A stretch of DNA of 48,552 nt from Rhodospirillaceae bacterium (GTDB lineage: Bacteria; Pseudomonadota; Alphaproteobacteria; Rhodospirillales; Casp-alpha2): assembly GCA_002706405.1 (NCBI GenBank), contig PALN01000087.1, positions 1 through 48,552 of the forward strand, read 5' to 3'. Below, one piece after another: positions 24,615 to 32,688 of this stretch. Positions within the stretch are counted from its first letter, which is position 1. Each line of letters begins with the position of its first letter. The position numbers were made by a program, and so were the translations under genes. Under the pieces are notes generated by a model. It was not told the DNA's origin, made no database searches, and saw only the letters and a list, made by a program, of their open reading frames with translations.

Positions 24615-26552
24615 ATGTCCACGCCTCTTCAAAACTGGATCACGGACTCTCTGAATGACCCTGAGTTGGCGCGCGTCATGACGTTTGACGCGGCCAAGGC
24701 GCTCTGGCGCCAGGATTTGACCGCCCCGTTGCCAGCGAGCAAGCGGACGCGACAGGGGGTCGGGTCGGCTTACCTGGCGCTACGGCTACGCCTGCGCCAA
24801 TCCGCGCCGGAGATCGACCGCATCGTCGGCCGCCAGGCCCATCAACTCCAGGCCATGCTGTTCTGCCTGAAGCGTCCGGATGTCGCCCGCCGCGTGGCGG
24901 AGCGGCGCCATCTGATCGAGATGCTGGACGCTGCCGGGCACATGGTCTCGCCGGAGGTGTTCATGGTGGCCCCGGACGAGGTGTGTCTGATCGTCACCAA
25001 CATGCTTTTCGGGTACCGGGAGGACATTCCTTCCAGCGCTTATCCGGTCGTCGATAGAAAAAGGGCCGAAGAGCTCGCGGTGCTTGCCGAAAAGGCCCGC
25101 GCCCAATGGTCGGAACGTGTGCGCCTGCTTCCGGTGCTCTGTTTCCTGTCGCCGGCACAGCTCGAAATCCTCCGCCGCGAAGAGGCTTTCGATCCGGCGC
25201 TCGCCTGGACTCTTTTGAAATGGAGTTCCGCCTGGGCCCGATCGGGCCTGCCAAGCCGGCTATACGACATCGGATGCCACCGCGAGGTCGTGGAGAGCAT
25301 GCTGAGGATCGTGAAGGTACCGCCCGCCCCGAAGGAAAGGGCGCCGTTGCCACGCTTCCTGCAGAGGGTCGGCGACCTGGGATTGTCCCGGCGGAAGTCC
25401 GAGCGTCAGAAGCCGCGGCCGCCGAGCAGAACGCATTGCAGCTTTTCTATCCTGTCCGCCCGCCGTCCCGCCGGCTTGACCAATCAAATCCTGGGCGGCG
25501 GAAGCGGTCTCCTCAACGATCTGACGGATGAGCCGACGGCACGGTTGTTCGAGCCCATGCACTGCGTGATCCGCTTCGCGCTCGAGGCGTTCCCCGGGTT
25601 TGAGGCTTGGTTGATGCGGGAGGTTGATGAAGGCCGCGGCTACGTTCTCGCGATCTGTTTCCACCTGGCCGGGCAGGCGCTCCAAGAGGGCCGCACGGAT
25701 TTGGTGGTGTTTGCATCGCCGGAAATACCCCCGTTGCATACGTACCAGCGCCATGCCCTTGGGTGGTGGGCCTTCTTCGAGAATCTGCAGGCGTGGGACC
25801 GGGAGAAAATTCTGTCGGAGGTCGCGGGGGCGGTGGTGACGCGCGGCGAGATCCGGGCGCTCCATAAATTGACCGCGGATCTGACCGGCCCCTGGCCCGA
25901 CGACACGACCCTGGGCCGTCTGCTTGAGGCCGTCCGGGCGGCGAACAAGGGCAAGACTGTCCGCCACCTGGAGAGCCTCAACCGGGCCCAGGTCAAGGCG
26001 TTGCTGGAACTTCCCGATGCCGTCTGCCGCGCGAACGTCGTGCGGCTGATGGTCGAGGGAGATACAAGCGCGGCCGAGAGCCCCATGCGAAGAACGCTCT
26101 GGCTTACGCGCCTCTCACCATCGGCGGACGTCCGCAGGCTCGCCAGCGCCCTCCAGCATGTCCACACACGGGAAAGCCTGGAAGGCGTCCTCCTCGCATG
26201 GGCCGAAAAACTCCGGTTCCCGCCGCCGCCGTTCAAGCCGGCGACGGAAAACCTGCTGCCCCTGGACACACCGAAAGCCATGATCCGCGAGGCGCGCCTG
26301 CAGCGGAACTGCCTAGCCCATCTGATCGACGATGTGTTGAACGGTCACGCCTATTTCTACCGCTTTGACGATGTGCACGGGACGCGTTGGACCCTTCGGT
26401 TCGGTCCCGCCCGCTCGGCCGCGGGAGAGATCACCCATTGGTCCCTCGACCGCGCGGAACGGGAGGGCAGCGTGGCCGCGACGCCCGACGAGTTCGCCGC
26501 GATAGCGGCGGCGGTCCGCGGTCATATGGGGCGGCGGGGTGGGTCGGCTTGA
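24615..26552 (+). CDS. Large PcfJ-like accessory protein
   Basis: 645 aa from ATG 24615 (AAGAGA upstream); the frame is open from 24579 but that ATG lies in operator site B. The protein is helical and Arg/Leu-rich, without signal peptide. Near its C terminus the block ARLQRNCLAHLIDDVLNGHAYFYRF resembles the Cys-containing core of PcfJ-like proteins, which are common on plasmids and integrative elements and of unknown function; the text here is a recognisable pattern only. GC-rich codon use matches the transfer genes downstream and differs from the XRE gene upstream. Role unknown; probable member of the element's regulatory or transfer programme. Confidence 0.6.
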   Translation: MSTPLQNWITDSLNDPELARVMTFDAAKALWRQDLTAPLPASKRTRQGVGSAYLALRLRLRQSAPEIDRIVGRQAHQLQAMLFCLKRPDVARRVAERRHLIEMLDAAGHMVSPEVFMVAPDEVCLIVTNMLFGYREDIPSSAYPVVDRKRAEELAVLAEKARAQWSERVRLLPVLCFLSPAQLEILRREEAFDPALAWTLLKWSSAWARSGLPSRLYDIGCHREVVESMLRIVKVPPAPKERAPLPRFLQRVGDLGLSRRKSERQKPRPPSRTHCSFSILSARRPAGLTNQILGGGSGLLNDLTDEPTARLFEPMHCVIRFALEAFPGFEAWLMREVDEGRGYVLAICFHLAGQALQEGRTDLVVFASPEIPPLHTYQRHALGWWAFFENLQAWDREKILSEVAGAVVTRGEIRALHKLTADLTGPWPDDTTLGRLLEAVRAANKGKTVRHLESLNRAQVKALLELPDAVCRANVVRLMVEGDTSAAESPMRRTLWLTRLSPSADVRRLASALQHVHTRESLEGVLLAWAEKLRFPPPPFKPATENLLPLDTPKAMIREARLQRNCLAHLIDDVLNGHAYFYRFDDVHGTRWTLRFGPARSAAGEITHWSLDRAEREGSVAATPDEFAAIAAAVRGHMGRRGGSA

Positions 26553-26589
26553 TCGTGCCTCTCCCTGATTCCGCTCATCGCGCGCCTTC

Positions 26590-26630
26590 CATTGAAATTC
26601 CAAACCTTGATACCCCCCCGGTTGTGTTAG
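26590..26630 (+). repeat. 41-bp upstream element, copy 1
   Basis: 36 of 41 bases match 29356-29396. Conserved parts are CATTGAAATTCC, ACCTTGAT, CCCCCCCGGTTGT and TAG. It lies 86 bp before the gene at 26716. No convincing sigma-70 spacing is seen, so the promoter type is unclear. Confidence 0.75.
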
Positions 26631-26715
26631 TCAGAAATCAGACGAATGCGGTCAATCCGCAAGGCGGTCCCGGCGCAACGCCATGCGGGCCGCTTTTCTT
26701 GAGGGGGTCTGGTTC

Positions 26716-27513
26716 ATGCGCTTCAAAAATGTTGCCGTATTGGGCGCCGTTGCCGTTGGCCTTATGTCGGCGCCCGTTATGGCGGGCGACAAACCGGCCG
26801 TGTCCGCGATCAACGGCAAGGTCGAAGCCATCGGCGGTGAGTTGAACGATTCCCAGCTCTGGGCCGCCGCCGGCAGCGTCGCCGTGCCGATCAGCGGCCA
26901 GTTCGGCGCCCAGGTCGATGGTATTCTCGCCGACTACAGCGCTTCCGACACCTACGGCATCGGCCTGCATGGTTTCTGGCGCGATCCGGAAATCGGCCTC
27001 GCCGGCATCGTTGTGTCCCATACGGACATCGGCGGCACGGACATCAATCGCTATGCCGCCGAAGGCGAATACTATCTGAACAACCTGACCTTCGCCGGCA
27101 CCGCCGGTTATCAGACGGGCGACAGTTTGGAAACGGGCTTCGGTGCCGCCGATATCCGCTGGTACGCGACCGACGACCTGATGGTCGAGATCGGCGCCTC
27201 GGCGATCTCAAGCGCCCGCGTCGGTCATATCGGCGTGGAATGGAAAGCACCGGTCCGGTTCGCCGGGGTCAGCCTGTTCGCGGACGGCGCGATTGGAACA
27301 GACAGCTACGATCATGTGATCGGCGGCATCCGCATCTACTTCGGCGGAGGCGATAAGAGCCTGAAGCGCCGCCATCGTGAGGATGATCCGATCAACTCAC
27401 TCGTGACGGGCGTTACCAGCGCCGTGTCCGGCGTGGCGGGGGCGGCGGCAGCGGCGGGTTCTAGTAGTAGTGGCGGGCTTGGTGGTGCCGGCGGCGGCGG
27501 CGGTGGCGTCTAG
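26716..27513 (+). CDS. Exported beta-barrel-like protein with Gly/Ser-rich tail
   Basis: 265 aa from ATG 26716 (GAGGGGG upstream); the open frame begins at 26683. A signal peptide ends at APVMA. Residues 40-225 alternate polar and hydrophobic residues with many Gly and Tyr (GIGLHGFWRD, YAAEGEYYLNNLTFAG, ADIRWYATDD, GGIRIYFGGG), consistent with a small outer-membrane barrel. The C-terminal 30 residues are low-complexity Ala/Ser/Gly. There is no terminal aromatic residue, so it is not a classical porin. It shares a 41-bp upstream element and the Gly-rich tail design with the gene at 29466. Function unknown. Confidence 0.65.
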   Translation: MRFKNVAVLGAVAVGLMSAPVMAGDKPAVSAINGKVEAIGGELNDSQLWAAAGSVAVPISGQFGAQVDGILADYSASDTYGIGLHGFWRDPEIGLAGIVVSHTDIGGTDINRYAAEGEYYLNNLTFAGTAGYQTGDSLETGFGAADIRWYATDDLMVEIGASAISSARVGHIGVEWKAPVRFAGVSLFADGAIGTDSYDHVIGGIRIYFGGGDKSLKRRHREDDPINSLVTGVTSAVSGVAGAAAAAGSSSSGGLGGAGGGGGGV

Positions 27514-27527
27514 ACTGATTTGTTCAA

Positions 27528-27576
27528 GGAATACAAAAGGCCGAGGCGATAGCTTCGGCCTTTTTGTATTCCGCGA
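27528..27576. terminator. Long bidirectional terminator
   Basis: Stem arms GGAATACAAAA-GGCCGA (27528 onward) and TCGGCC-TTTTTGTATTCC (to 27572) around GGCGATAGCT. T-rich on one strand and A-rich on the other, so it can stop transcription both ways. Confidence 0.88.
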
Positions 27577-27672
27577 CGTTTCATGATCGGAGAGCCCCGG
27601 CGCCCACCATTCGGTTCTCGGTCAGCGAAAGAATAAACCACCCGTGGGCGGCCCCGTGTAATTGGCCGCATT

Positions 27673-27692
27673 ATGTCTTCGTTCAACGACAT
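27673..27692. promoter_or_regulatory. HipB-type operator, copy 1
   Basis: ATGTC-N10-GACAT. The identical arms with the same spacing recur at 27726-27745, 53 bp (about five helical turns) further on. Confidence 0.6.
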
Positions 27693-27725
27693 TTTGGATT
27701 GTCAGCGTTCGTTTTCATCTGTACT

Positions 27726-27745
27726 ATGTCGCCGTATGACGACAT
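27726..27745. promoter_or_regulatory. HipB-type operator, copy 2
   Basis: ATGTC-N10-GACAT, ending 16 bp before the hipB-like start. A pair of spaced operators is the usual arrangement for HipB autorepression. Confidence 0.6.
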
Positions 27746-27761
27746 TCGAAGGGGCGAACCG

Positions 27762-28046
27762 ATGTTGATACGCACCGCGCGCGACCTGGGCGCCGTGATC
27801 CGCGACCACCGGCGGCGGTTGGGCCTGGGGCAGCAGGCCCTGGCCGACCGTATCGGCGTCAGCCGCCAATGGGTGGTGGAGGTGGAAAAGGGCAAGCCGC
27901 GGGCCGAGGTCGGCCTGATCCTGCGCGCGTTGGACGCACTGGGTGTCGCTCTGCTTCTGGGGGGGGGGACATCAGGGGCCGACGACCAAGATGGTGCTGC
28001 CACCGATATCGACGCCATCGTCGATGGCGCCCGGGGGGCGGGCTGA
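27762..28046 (+). CDS. hipB: HipB-like XRE antitoxin
   Basis: 94 aa from ATG 27762 with AAGGGG upstream; a longer frame runs back to 27564 through the operators and is unlikely. An XRE helix-turn-helix occupies residues 5-60 (DLGAVIRDHRRRLGLGQQAL, then VSRQWVVEVEKGKPRAEVGL). HipB dimers bind DNA operators and HipA, neutralising the kinase. It overlaps the hipA-like start by one base (TGATG), and two matching inverted repeats lie just upstream. Confidence 0.87.
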   Translation: MLIRTARDLGAVIRDHRRRLGLGQQALADRIGVSRQWVVEVEKGKPRAEVGLILRALDALGVALLLGGGTSGADDQDGAATDIDAIVDGARGAG

Positions 28047-29329
28047 TGGACTCCGAACTGGTCGCCCTGATGAACGGCCGGCGGATCGGCGAAGTCCGCC
28101 GCAATCGAAAAGGACGCCTTTCCTTCGTCTATGACGAGCCCTGGCGGCAAGGGCGCAACGCCTATCCCCTGTCGCTTTCCATGCCGCTCGCCGCCGCTGA
28201 ACACGGCCACAACGTGATCGAGACCTTCCTCTGGGGGCTGTTGCCGGATAACGACCGGGTGCTCGGCCGCTGGGCGCGCTGGTTCCAGGTCTCGGCGCGG
28301 AACGCCTTCGCGCTGTTGTCCCATGTGGGGGAGGATTGCGCCGGCGCGGTCCAGTTCGTGCCGCCGGCGCGCGTCGATGCCTGTACCAATGCCACGCCGG
28401 AACCCGTGACCTGGCTGTCGGACGGCGAGGTGGCCGGCCGTCTCAGGGCGCTGCGCGAGGATCATGCCGCCTGGCGGGCCCCCCGCGACACGGGGCAGTT
28501 CAGCCTGGCCGGGGCGCAGCCCAAGACGGCGCTGCTGTTCGACGGCGGGCGCTGGGGCATTCCCTCGGGCCGCACGCCGACGACGCACATCCTGAAGCCG
28601 CCCACGGGTGAATTCGACGGCCATGCGGAGAACGAGCATTTTTGCCTGAAACTGGCGCGGCGTCTGGGCCTGCCCACGGCATCGACGCGGGTGATGCGGT
28701 TCGGCAACGAGACGGCGATTGTCGTCGAGCGTTACGACCGTCGGCGCCAGGGCGGCGATATCCTCCGCGTCCATCAGGAAGACATGTGTCAGGCCCTGGC
28801 CGTTCCGCCCACGCGGAAGTACGAGAACGAGGGCGGCCCCGGCGCGGCGGAGATCGTCGACCTGCTGCGCGCCGTCTCCGGCGCGCGCGAGGTGGATGTC
28901 GCCACCTTCATCGACGCGCTGATCCTCAACTGGCTGATCGCCGGCACGGACGCGCATGCCAAGAACTATTCCCTCCTCATCGGTGCCGGCGGGCGGGCGC
29001 GCCTGGCCCCGCTTTACGACGTCGCCAGCGCGCTTCCTTACGACGACATGGATCAAAAGCGGTTGAAGCTCGCCATGCGCGTCGATGGCGAATACCGCCT
29101 TCGCGACATCGCCGCGCGGGATTGGAGGCGTCTTGCCGACCGTCTGGGGATTCCGGCGGACGGCATGCTGGACCGCATCGGCGATCTTGCCGGCCAACTG
29201 CCCGATGCCGCGGCGGCGGTGCGGGACGAGATTGCCCAAGAAGGTTTGGCCCACGGCATCATCGACCGGCTGGCGGAACGCATGGCGGCGCGCGCGGCCG
29301 AATGCGGCCGGATCGCCGCGCGGACCTGA
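28046..29329 (+). CDS. hipA: HipA-like serine/threonine kinase toxin
   Basis: 427 aa, normal for HipA. The N-terminal subdomain 1 (LMNGRRIGEVRR ... FVYDEPW) is followed by the kinase core: FSLAGAQPKTALL (HipA ATP loop), GTDAHAKNYSLL with catalytic D302 and N307, and PLYDVASALPY (metal-binding Asp). All catalytic residues appear intact, so the toxin should be active. HipA kinases phosphorylate translation factors such as glutamyl-tRNA synthetase and cause dormancy. Forms a type II toxin-antitoxin pair with the upstream gene and probably stabilises the island. Confidence 0.9.
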   Translation: MDSELVALMNGRRIGEVRRNRKGRLSFVYDEPWRQGRNAYPLSLSMPLAAAEHGHNVIETFLWGLLPDNDRVLGRWARWFQVSARNAFALLSHVGEDCAGAVQFVPPARVDACTNATPEPVTWLSDGEVAGRLRALREDHAAWRAPRDTGQFSLAGAQPKTALLFDGGRWGIPSGRTPTTHILKPPTGEFDGHAENEHFCLKLARRLGLPTASTRVMRFGNETAIVVERYDRRRQGGDILRVHQEDMCQALAVPPTRKYENEGGPGAAEIVDLLRAVSGAREVDVATFIDALILNWLIAGTDAHAKNYSLLIGAGGRARLAPLYDVASALPYDDMDQKRLKLAMRVDGEYRLRDIAARDWRRLADRLGIPADGMLDRIGDLAGQLPDAAAAVRDEIAQEGLAHGIIDRLAERMAARAAECGRIAART

Positions 29330-29355
29330 CCGCGCCGGCCCGGCGCCGCGCCCGT

Positions 29356-29396
29356 CATTGAAATTCCGGACCTTGATGCCCCCCCGGTTGTACTAG
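29356..29396 (+). repeat. 41-bp upstream element, copy 2
   Basis: Near copy of 26590-26630 with five substitutions. It lies 70 bp before the gene at 29466. Confidence 0.75.
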
Positions 29397-29465
29397 CCTT
29401 CGTCCCGACGACGCGGGGTTCCCCCGCGGTAAGGACCAAACCAACGGACGGGGGGACTGCCGACC

Positions 29466-29996
29466 ATGAATTGGACGAAGACCGTGTGCGTGGGCATCGC
29501 CTTCGCGGCGCTGGTGGTGGGCGCGGGCCCTATCCATGCCGGGGACCGGTTCCAGAGACTCGAAACCAAAACCATCCCGTTCGTCGAGGCCTTGGCGCTG
29601 ACCACGAACCGCAAGATCGGCGCCATATTCGCCTGGCCCTCGGCCAACATCTCCCATGACGTGGTGGTCGATTTCGTGGGCGGGCCCGATTACGAGGACG
29701 CTTCGGGCACCGGCGACCGGCCGCAGGTGTCACCCGGGGAACTAGAAGCCATGATGCGCTTCGCCCGCAACCCGTGGGACGACGACGCCACGGTGATCCT
29801 GAAGGACGGCGCGGTGATCGGCATCGCCGTGCCGCGCAGCACGGGCTTCGTCGATTTCGACACGGTGAAGAACAGCTACACCTTCGAGGGCAACGCCGAG
29901 GGCGGCGGCGGTGGCGATGGTGGCGGCGGAGGTGGCTCCGGCGGGTCTGGCGGCTCCGGATCGGGAGGTGCCGGCGGCGACGGCGGTGGCAAGTAG
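29466..29996 (+). CDS. Exported protein with poly-Gly tail
   Basis: 176 aa with a signal peptide (KTVCVGIAFAALVVG ... IHAGD). Residues 30-140 are mixed alpha/beta (IPFVEALALTTNRKIGAIFAW; DATVILKDGAVIGIAVPRS) and match no family I recognise. The last 33 residues are almost only Gly, Ser, Asp and Ala, similar to the tail of the 26716 product. The shared tail and shared 41-bp upstream element suggest the two are coexpressed surface or envelope proteins of the element. Confidence 0.62.
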   Translation: MNWTKTVCVGIAFAALVVGAGPIHAGDRFQRLETKTIPFVEALALTTNRKIGAIFAWPSANISHDVVVDFVGGPDYEDASGTGDRPQVSPGELEAMMRFARNPWDDDATVILKDGAVIGIAVPRSTGFVDFDTVKNSYTFEGNAEGGGGGDGGGGGGSGGSGGSGSGGAGGDGGGK

Positions 29997-30067
29997 CCCG
30001 AGCCTAACATTGCTCAATATGCGGGGCTGCGGGCGGCGGTCTTCTGTCCCCCGCCCGCAGTTCGCGA

Positions 30068-30478
30068 TTACATCTCCATGCCGCGCGATCTGCGCTGTTG
30101 CTGGATGGGCTTGCGTTGCGCCTGCTGTTGGGGCGGGGCCAACTTGGCCTGCAGGTCCTTGATCTGGACATGGGCGGCGGCGAGGGCCGGGCCGCGGCCG
30201 CCATCACCGCTGCCGGTGCCGGTGTCTGATTTCGCCGATGCGGTTGCCCCGCCGATGCGCCGCGCGATCTCGGTGGCGAGCGCGTTCAGTCCGTCCTCGA
30301 GCTGGCGCAGGTCGTACTGCATTTCGTAATAGACCCTTTGGCGGAAGGCGGCGATCGCGGTGTTGCCGTGAAGGCGGACGAGTACGTCCGGTGCCAGGTC
30401 CTCGAGGTGAATGCGGTTTTCCGGTTTGATCTGGGCCGTCGGCATCATGACGATGAACGAATTTTCCGTGATGGACAT
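30068..30478 (-). CDS. Small transfer-region protein ending in SRGMEM
   Basis: 136 aa, unknown. The first 75 residues are predicted helical (YEMQYDLRQLEDGLNALATEIAR), followed by a Gly/Ser linker and a Gln/Arg-rich tail RRSRGMEM. The relaxase-like protein at 32002 ends almost identically (KSRGMEL). Positively charged C-terminal tails are used as type IV secretion signals, so it may be translocated or interact with the coupling protein; this is inference. It is the last gene of a minus-strand run starting at 33377. Confidence 0.55.
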   Translation of the reverse strand: MSITENSFIVMMPTAQIKPENRIHLEDLAPDVLVRLHGNTAIAAFRQRVYYEMQYDLRQLEDGLNALATEIARRIGGATASAKSDTGTGSGDGGRGPALAAAHVQIKDLQAKLAPPQQQAQRKPIQQQRRSRGMEM

Positions 30479-30507
30479 GGTCGGGTTCCTTTCCTTGGTT
30501 TGGGGGG

Positions 30508-31338
30508 TTAAGCGGGCAGGGAGACGTCGCCGCCCTGGTCGCGGGGGTTGTCGGGGGTAAGGCCGAGGGAGTTCAGCATGCGGAGCGACTCAAGCGCCCA
30601 TTGCAGGAAATCGACCTGCGCGCCGGCGGCCTCGAAGGGATTGAGTCCGAACTTCTTTTCCATGTCGGATGGGTCCATTTCGGCGACGTCCGCCATGTTG
30701 AGGTAAAGCCGTTCGATGAACGGCCAGAGGGCGCTGGTGCATTTCCGGAGGCGGCCGATCCGAAGACCGTGCTCCTCCTTCATGCGCTGCAGGCGGGTGA
30801 AGTCCTCGTTGGTGCCGTAGGTGTCGAAGCCGCCGAACGCTTCGTTCAGTAGCAGGACACGGCGGGTGATTTGCAGGTTTCCGCCCTCCGAAATGGACCG
30901 CTCGAGCAGGTGCAGGGCATCCTCGAGGGCCTGCGCCTGGGCCTGGGTCGGAACGACAAGGGTGACGGGCGGCGCCTTCCGTTGCGCCAGGACGGACCCG
31001 GCATTGCGTGCGGCCGCCCAGGCGAAGATGGAATCGATGACATTGGCACCCACGTCGATGACCGCGCCGCCATTCAGAAGCTCCTTCCCCACCGCATCCC
31101 AGTGGGCGAGCATCGCCTTGGAATCGGACCGCAGGGATTTTTCGTCCGGCGAGACGCGAATTTCGCGGACGCGTTTGCAGAACTTTCCGAACTTGGACTT
31201 GCTTCCCTCGCCGATACTGTCGATGGCGATCCGCCGGGGCTCGAGCCCGCCGACCTCCATCCCCCAGATCATCAACTGTGCGGCGACGGTCTTGCCTTGG
31301 CCGCCGGTACGGTTGGCGACGATGATGGCCTCACTCAT
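30508..31338 (-). CDS. ParA/TraL-like P-loop ATPase
   Basis: 276 aa from ATG 31338 with AAGGAAAC upstream (frame open to 31356). A Walker-A type motif NRTGGQGKT lies at residues 9-17, followed by helices and a likely Asp in AVIDVGANVID. The fold and position resemble the ParA-like TraL proteins encoded near relaxosome genes of IncP-type and related elements. Its role in transfer or partition is not established here. The motif differs from the classical deviant KGGxGKT by Thr and Gln. Confidence 0.65.
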   Translation of the reverse strand: MSEAIIVANRTGGQGKTVAAQLMIWGMEVGGLEPRRIAIDSIGEGSKSKFGKFCKRVREIRVSPDEKSLRSDSKAMLAHWDAVGKELLNGGAVIDVGANVIDSIFAWAAARNAGSVLAQRKAPPVTLVVPTQAQAQALEDALHLLERSISEGGNLQITRRVLLLNEAFGGFDTYGTNEDFTRLQRMKEEHGLRIGRLRKCTSALWPFIERLYLNMADVAEMDPSDMEKKFGLNPFEAAGAQVDFLQWALESLRMLNSLGLTPDNPRDQGGDVSLPA

Positions 31339-31365
31339 GGTCTTGTTTCCTTTCATGTGTTTGGG

Positions 31366-31776
31366 TCAGTCGATGAGGTCCGCCAGCCCACGCGGGCGAG
31401 GGCGGTCGTTGGATTGATGGATCGGCTCGGCTCTGGACATCGTCTCGGTCTTCTTTGCTTCGGTTGATGGCGGTGTGGTGATCGGTTTGGGCGTTCCGAC
31501 GTGGGTGCCGCGGAAATCCAGTTTCGGCCTTGTCGAGGCGATGAGGGAGCGGAGCTGGCCCGCCGTCACGGGTTTGCCGTTTGGCCAGCGCAACCCCTCG
31601 GCGAGAAGGATCTCGGCGACCTGGCGCCAGCCCCCCGCTACGCCGCGCAGCTCGATGAGCGCGTCCCGGTTCAGCCGCACGAACTTCCCCACCGACGTTC
31701 TGATCGCGGTCTCCCGTTCGGCTTCTGCCGCCGCGACGGCGGCCCGATGCAGGCGCTCGATAAGTGACGCGGTCAT
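31366..31776 (-). CDS. Small DNA-transfer protein, TraK-like in position
   Basis: 136 aa. The central part, LRGVAGGWRQVAEILLAEGLRWPNGKPVTAGQL, reads as a helix-turn-helix with a spacer similar to small oriT-binding or recombinase-type domains. It lies between the ATPase and a 34-bp palindrome that precedes it. In IncP-like systems the oriT-binding TraK occupies this position, but I cannot show homology. The C-terminal 45 residues are Thr/Pro/Arg-rich and disordered. Confidence 0.5.
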   Translation of the reverse strand: MTASLIERLHRAAVAAAEAERETAIRTSVGKFVRLNRDALIELRGVAGGWRQVAEILLAEGLRWPNGKPVTAGQLRSLIASTRPKLDFRGTHVGTPKPITTPPSTEAKKTETMSRAEPIHQSNDRPRPRGLADLID

Positions 31777-31805
31777 GCGGCGCCTCGTTTATCTGGCGCG
31801 GGACG

Positions 31806-31839
31806 GAGGACTGCATCGAATGCATTCGATGCGGTCCTC
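31806..31839. repeat. 34-bp near-perfect palindrome in the transfer region (oriT candidate)
   Basis: The central 20 bp, GCATCGAATGCATTCGATGC, are perfectly palindromic; GAGGAC and GTCCTC extend both arms with a single mismatched pair. It lies in the 225-bp gap between the relaxase-like and TraK-like genes. The rest of this gap has repeated GCTGCGAA-type words and no gene I can support. Confidence 0.55.
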
Positions 31840-32001
31840 GTTGCGAAAGGCGCTGTGGCTTCCGCTGCGAAAACTGCTGCGGTCCGCGCTTCGGCGCATG
31901 CTGCGAACTTCGCTGCGCAGCGCTGACGGAAAGGTGACCAGGGACATGCACCGTAACGTCGGACAATTCCGCGCTTGATCGGAAGGATGGCCGGCGGCAT
32001 G

Positions 32002-32688
32002 TCAAAGCTCCATCCCGCGCGACTTCACGCGCTGCCGGCGGCGTTTCTTGCGGATCTCCCGGGGGGCATGTTGGGGCGGTTCCGGCTGTGCCGGAGCCAG
32101 AGTTCTGTCCGCATCGTTCTCTCGTGTCGACGAGGTTTCGGCGTTCTGTTCTTGTGGCTGGGGAATATCCATGTCTCGGGAAAGAGTGAGGTCGATCTCC
32201 TGCCGCACCTGAAGCGCTACCGCCTTGAGGCGTTCGCGCAGGCAATGCTGGGGGACGGACTTTCCGGTTTCGGGCGAGGGCAGGGCGATGACGGCATGAA
32301 GGTGCTGCGCCTTGTCGCGTCCGTGACCGGCGCCATGGAAAACGGCGAGTGCGATGCGGTCCTCGGCGCCGATGGCGCGCATGGCGCGGGTAAGGGTCGT
32401 GAGACAATCTTGCCGGGACTGCGCCGGACCGCATCGTTCGGCATGATCGGGAGCGGGCGAAATGACGAGATGGAGTGCTCGGTTCTTGAGGCCAGGACGA
32501 GAGTTGGCGCAGGCGGTAACGACCGCCATTGCGTCGGGCAGGGGGATGTCGCCGACGCCCGTGAGCCCCGCGTTCAGAAGATATGCCTGGCCCGCGACTT
32601 CGTCGGCGCGGTCAAGGTAACGTCCGCTGCGCGTGACGTAGGCCAGGACGCGGCCCACGGTGCCGAGGCGGCGTTCACGAATGATCAT
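32002..32688 (-). CDS. Divergent relaxase / mobilisation nuclease-like protein
   Basis: 228 aa. The segment RALHLVISPAP ... HGRDKAQHLHAVIALP matches the beta-strand and histidine pattern of relaxase motif III (HxDxxHxH-hydrophobic), although only two of the His residues (HLH) are clearly placed, so activity is uncertain. N-terminal Tyr residues (VTRSGRY) could act in cleavage. The C-terminal 50 residues are charged and end in KSRGMEL. It is shorter than most VirD2/MobA relaxases. The start overlaps the upstream RHH gene by 14 bases. Confidence 0.6.
   Translation of the reverse strand: MIIRERRLGTVGRVLAYVTRSGRYLDRADEVAGQAYLLNAGLTGVGDIPLPDAMAVVTACANSRPGLKNRALHLVISPAPDHAERCGPAQSRQDCLTTLTRAMRAIGAEDRIALAVFHGAGHGRDKAQHLHAVIALPSPETGKSVPQHCLRERLKAVALQVRQEIDLTLSRDMDIPQPQEQNAETSSTRENDADRTLAPAQPEPPQHAPREIRKKRRRQRVKSRGMEL

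Noticed and set aside
26640-26700. GC-rich hairpin before the gene at 26716 as a riboswitch or attenuator
   Set aside because: The arms are imperfect and no alternative structure or leader peptide is visible.
31806-31839. Palindrome as a simple terminator
   Set aside because: There is no T-run on either side, so a terminator is less likely than a binding or hairpin site.
31331-32434. 367-codon minus-strand frame, Arg/Pro/Ser-rich
   Set aside because: It overlaps three better supported genes in another frame and has the composition of a GC-rich shadow frame.
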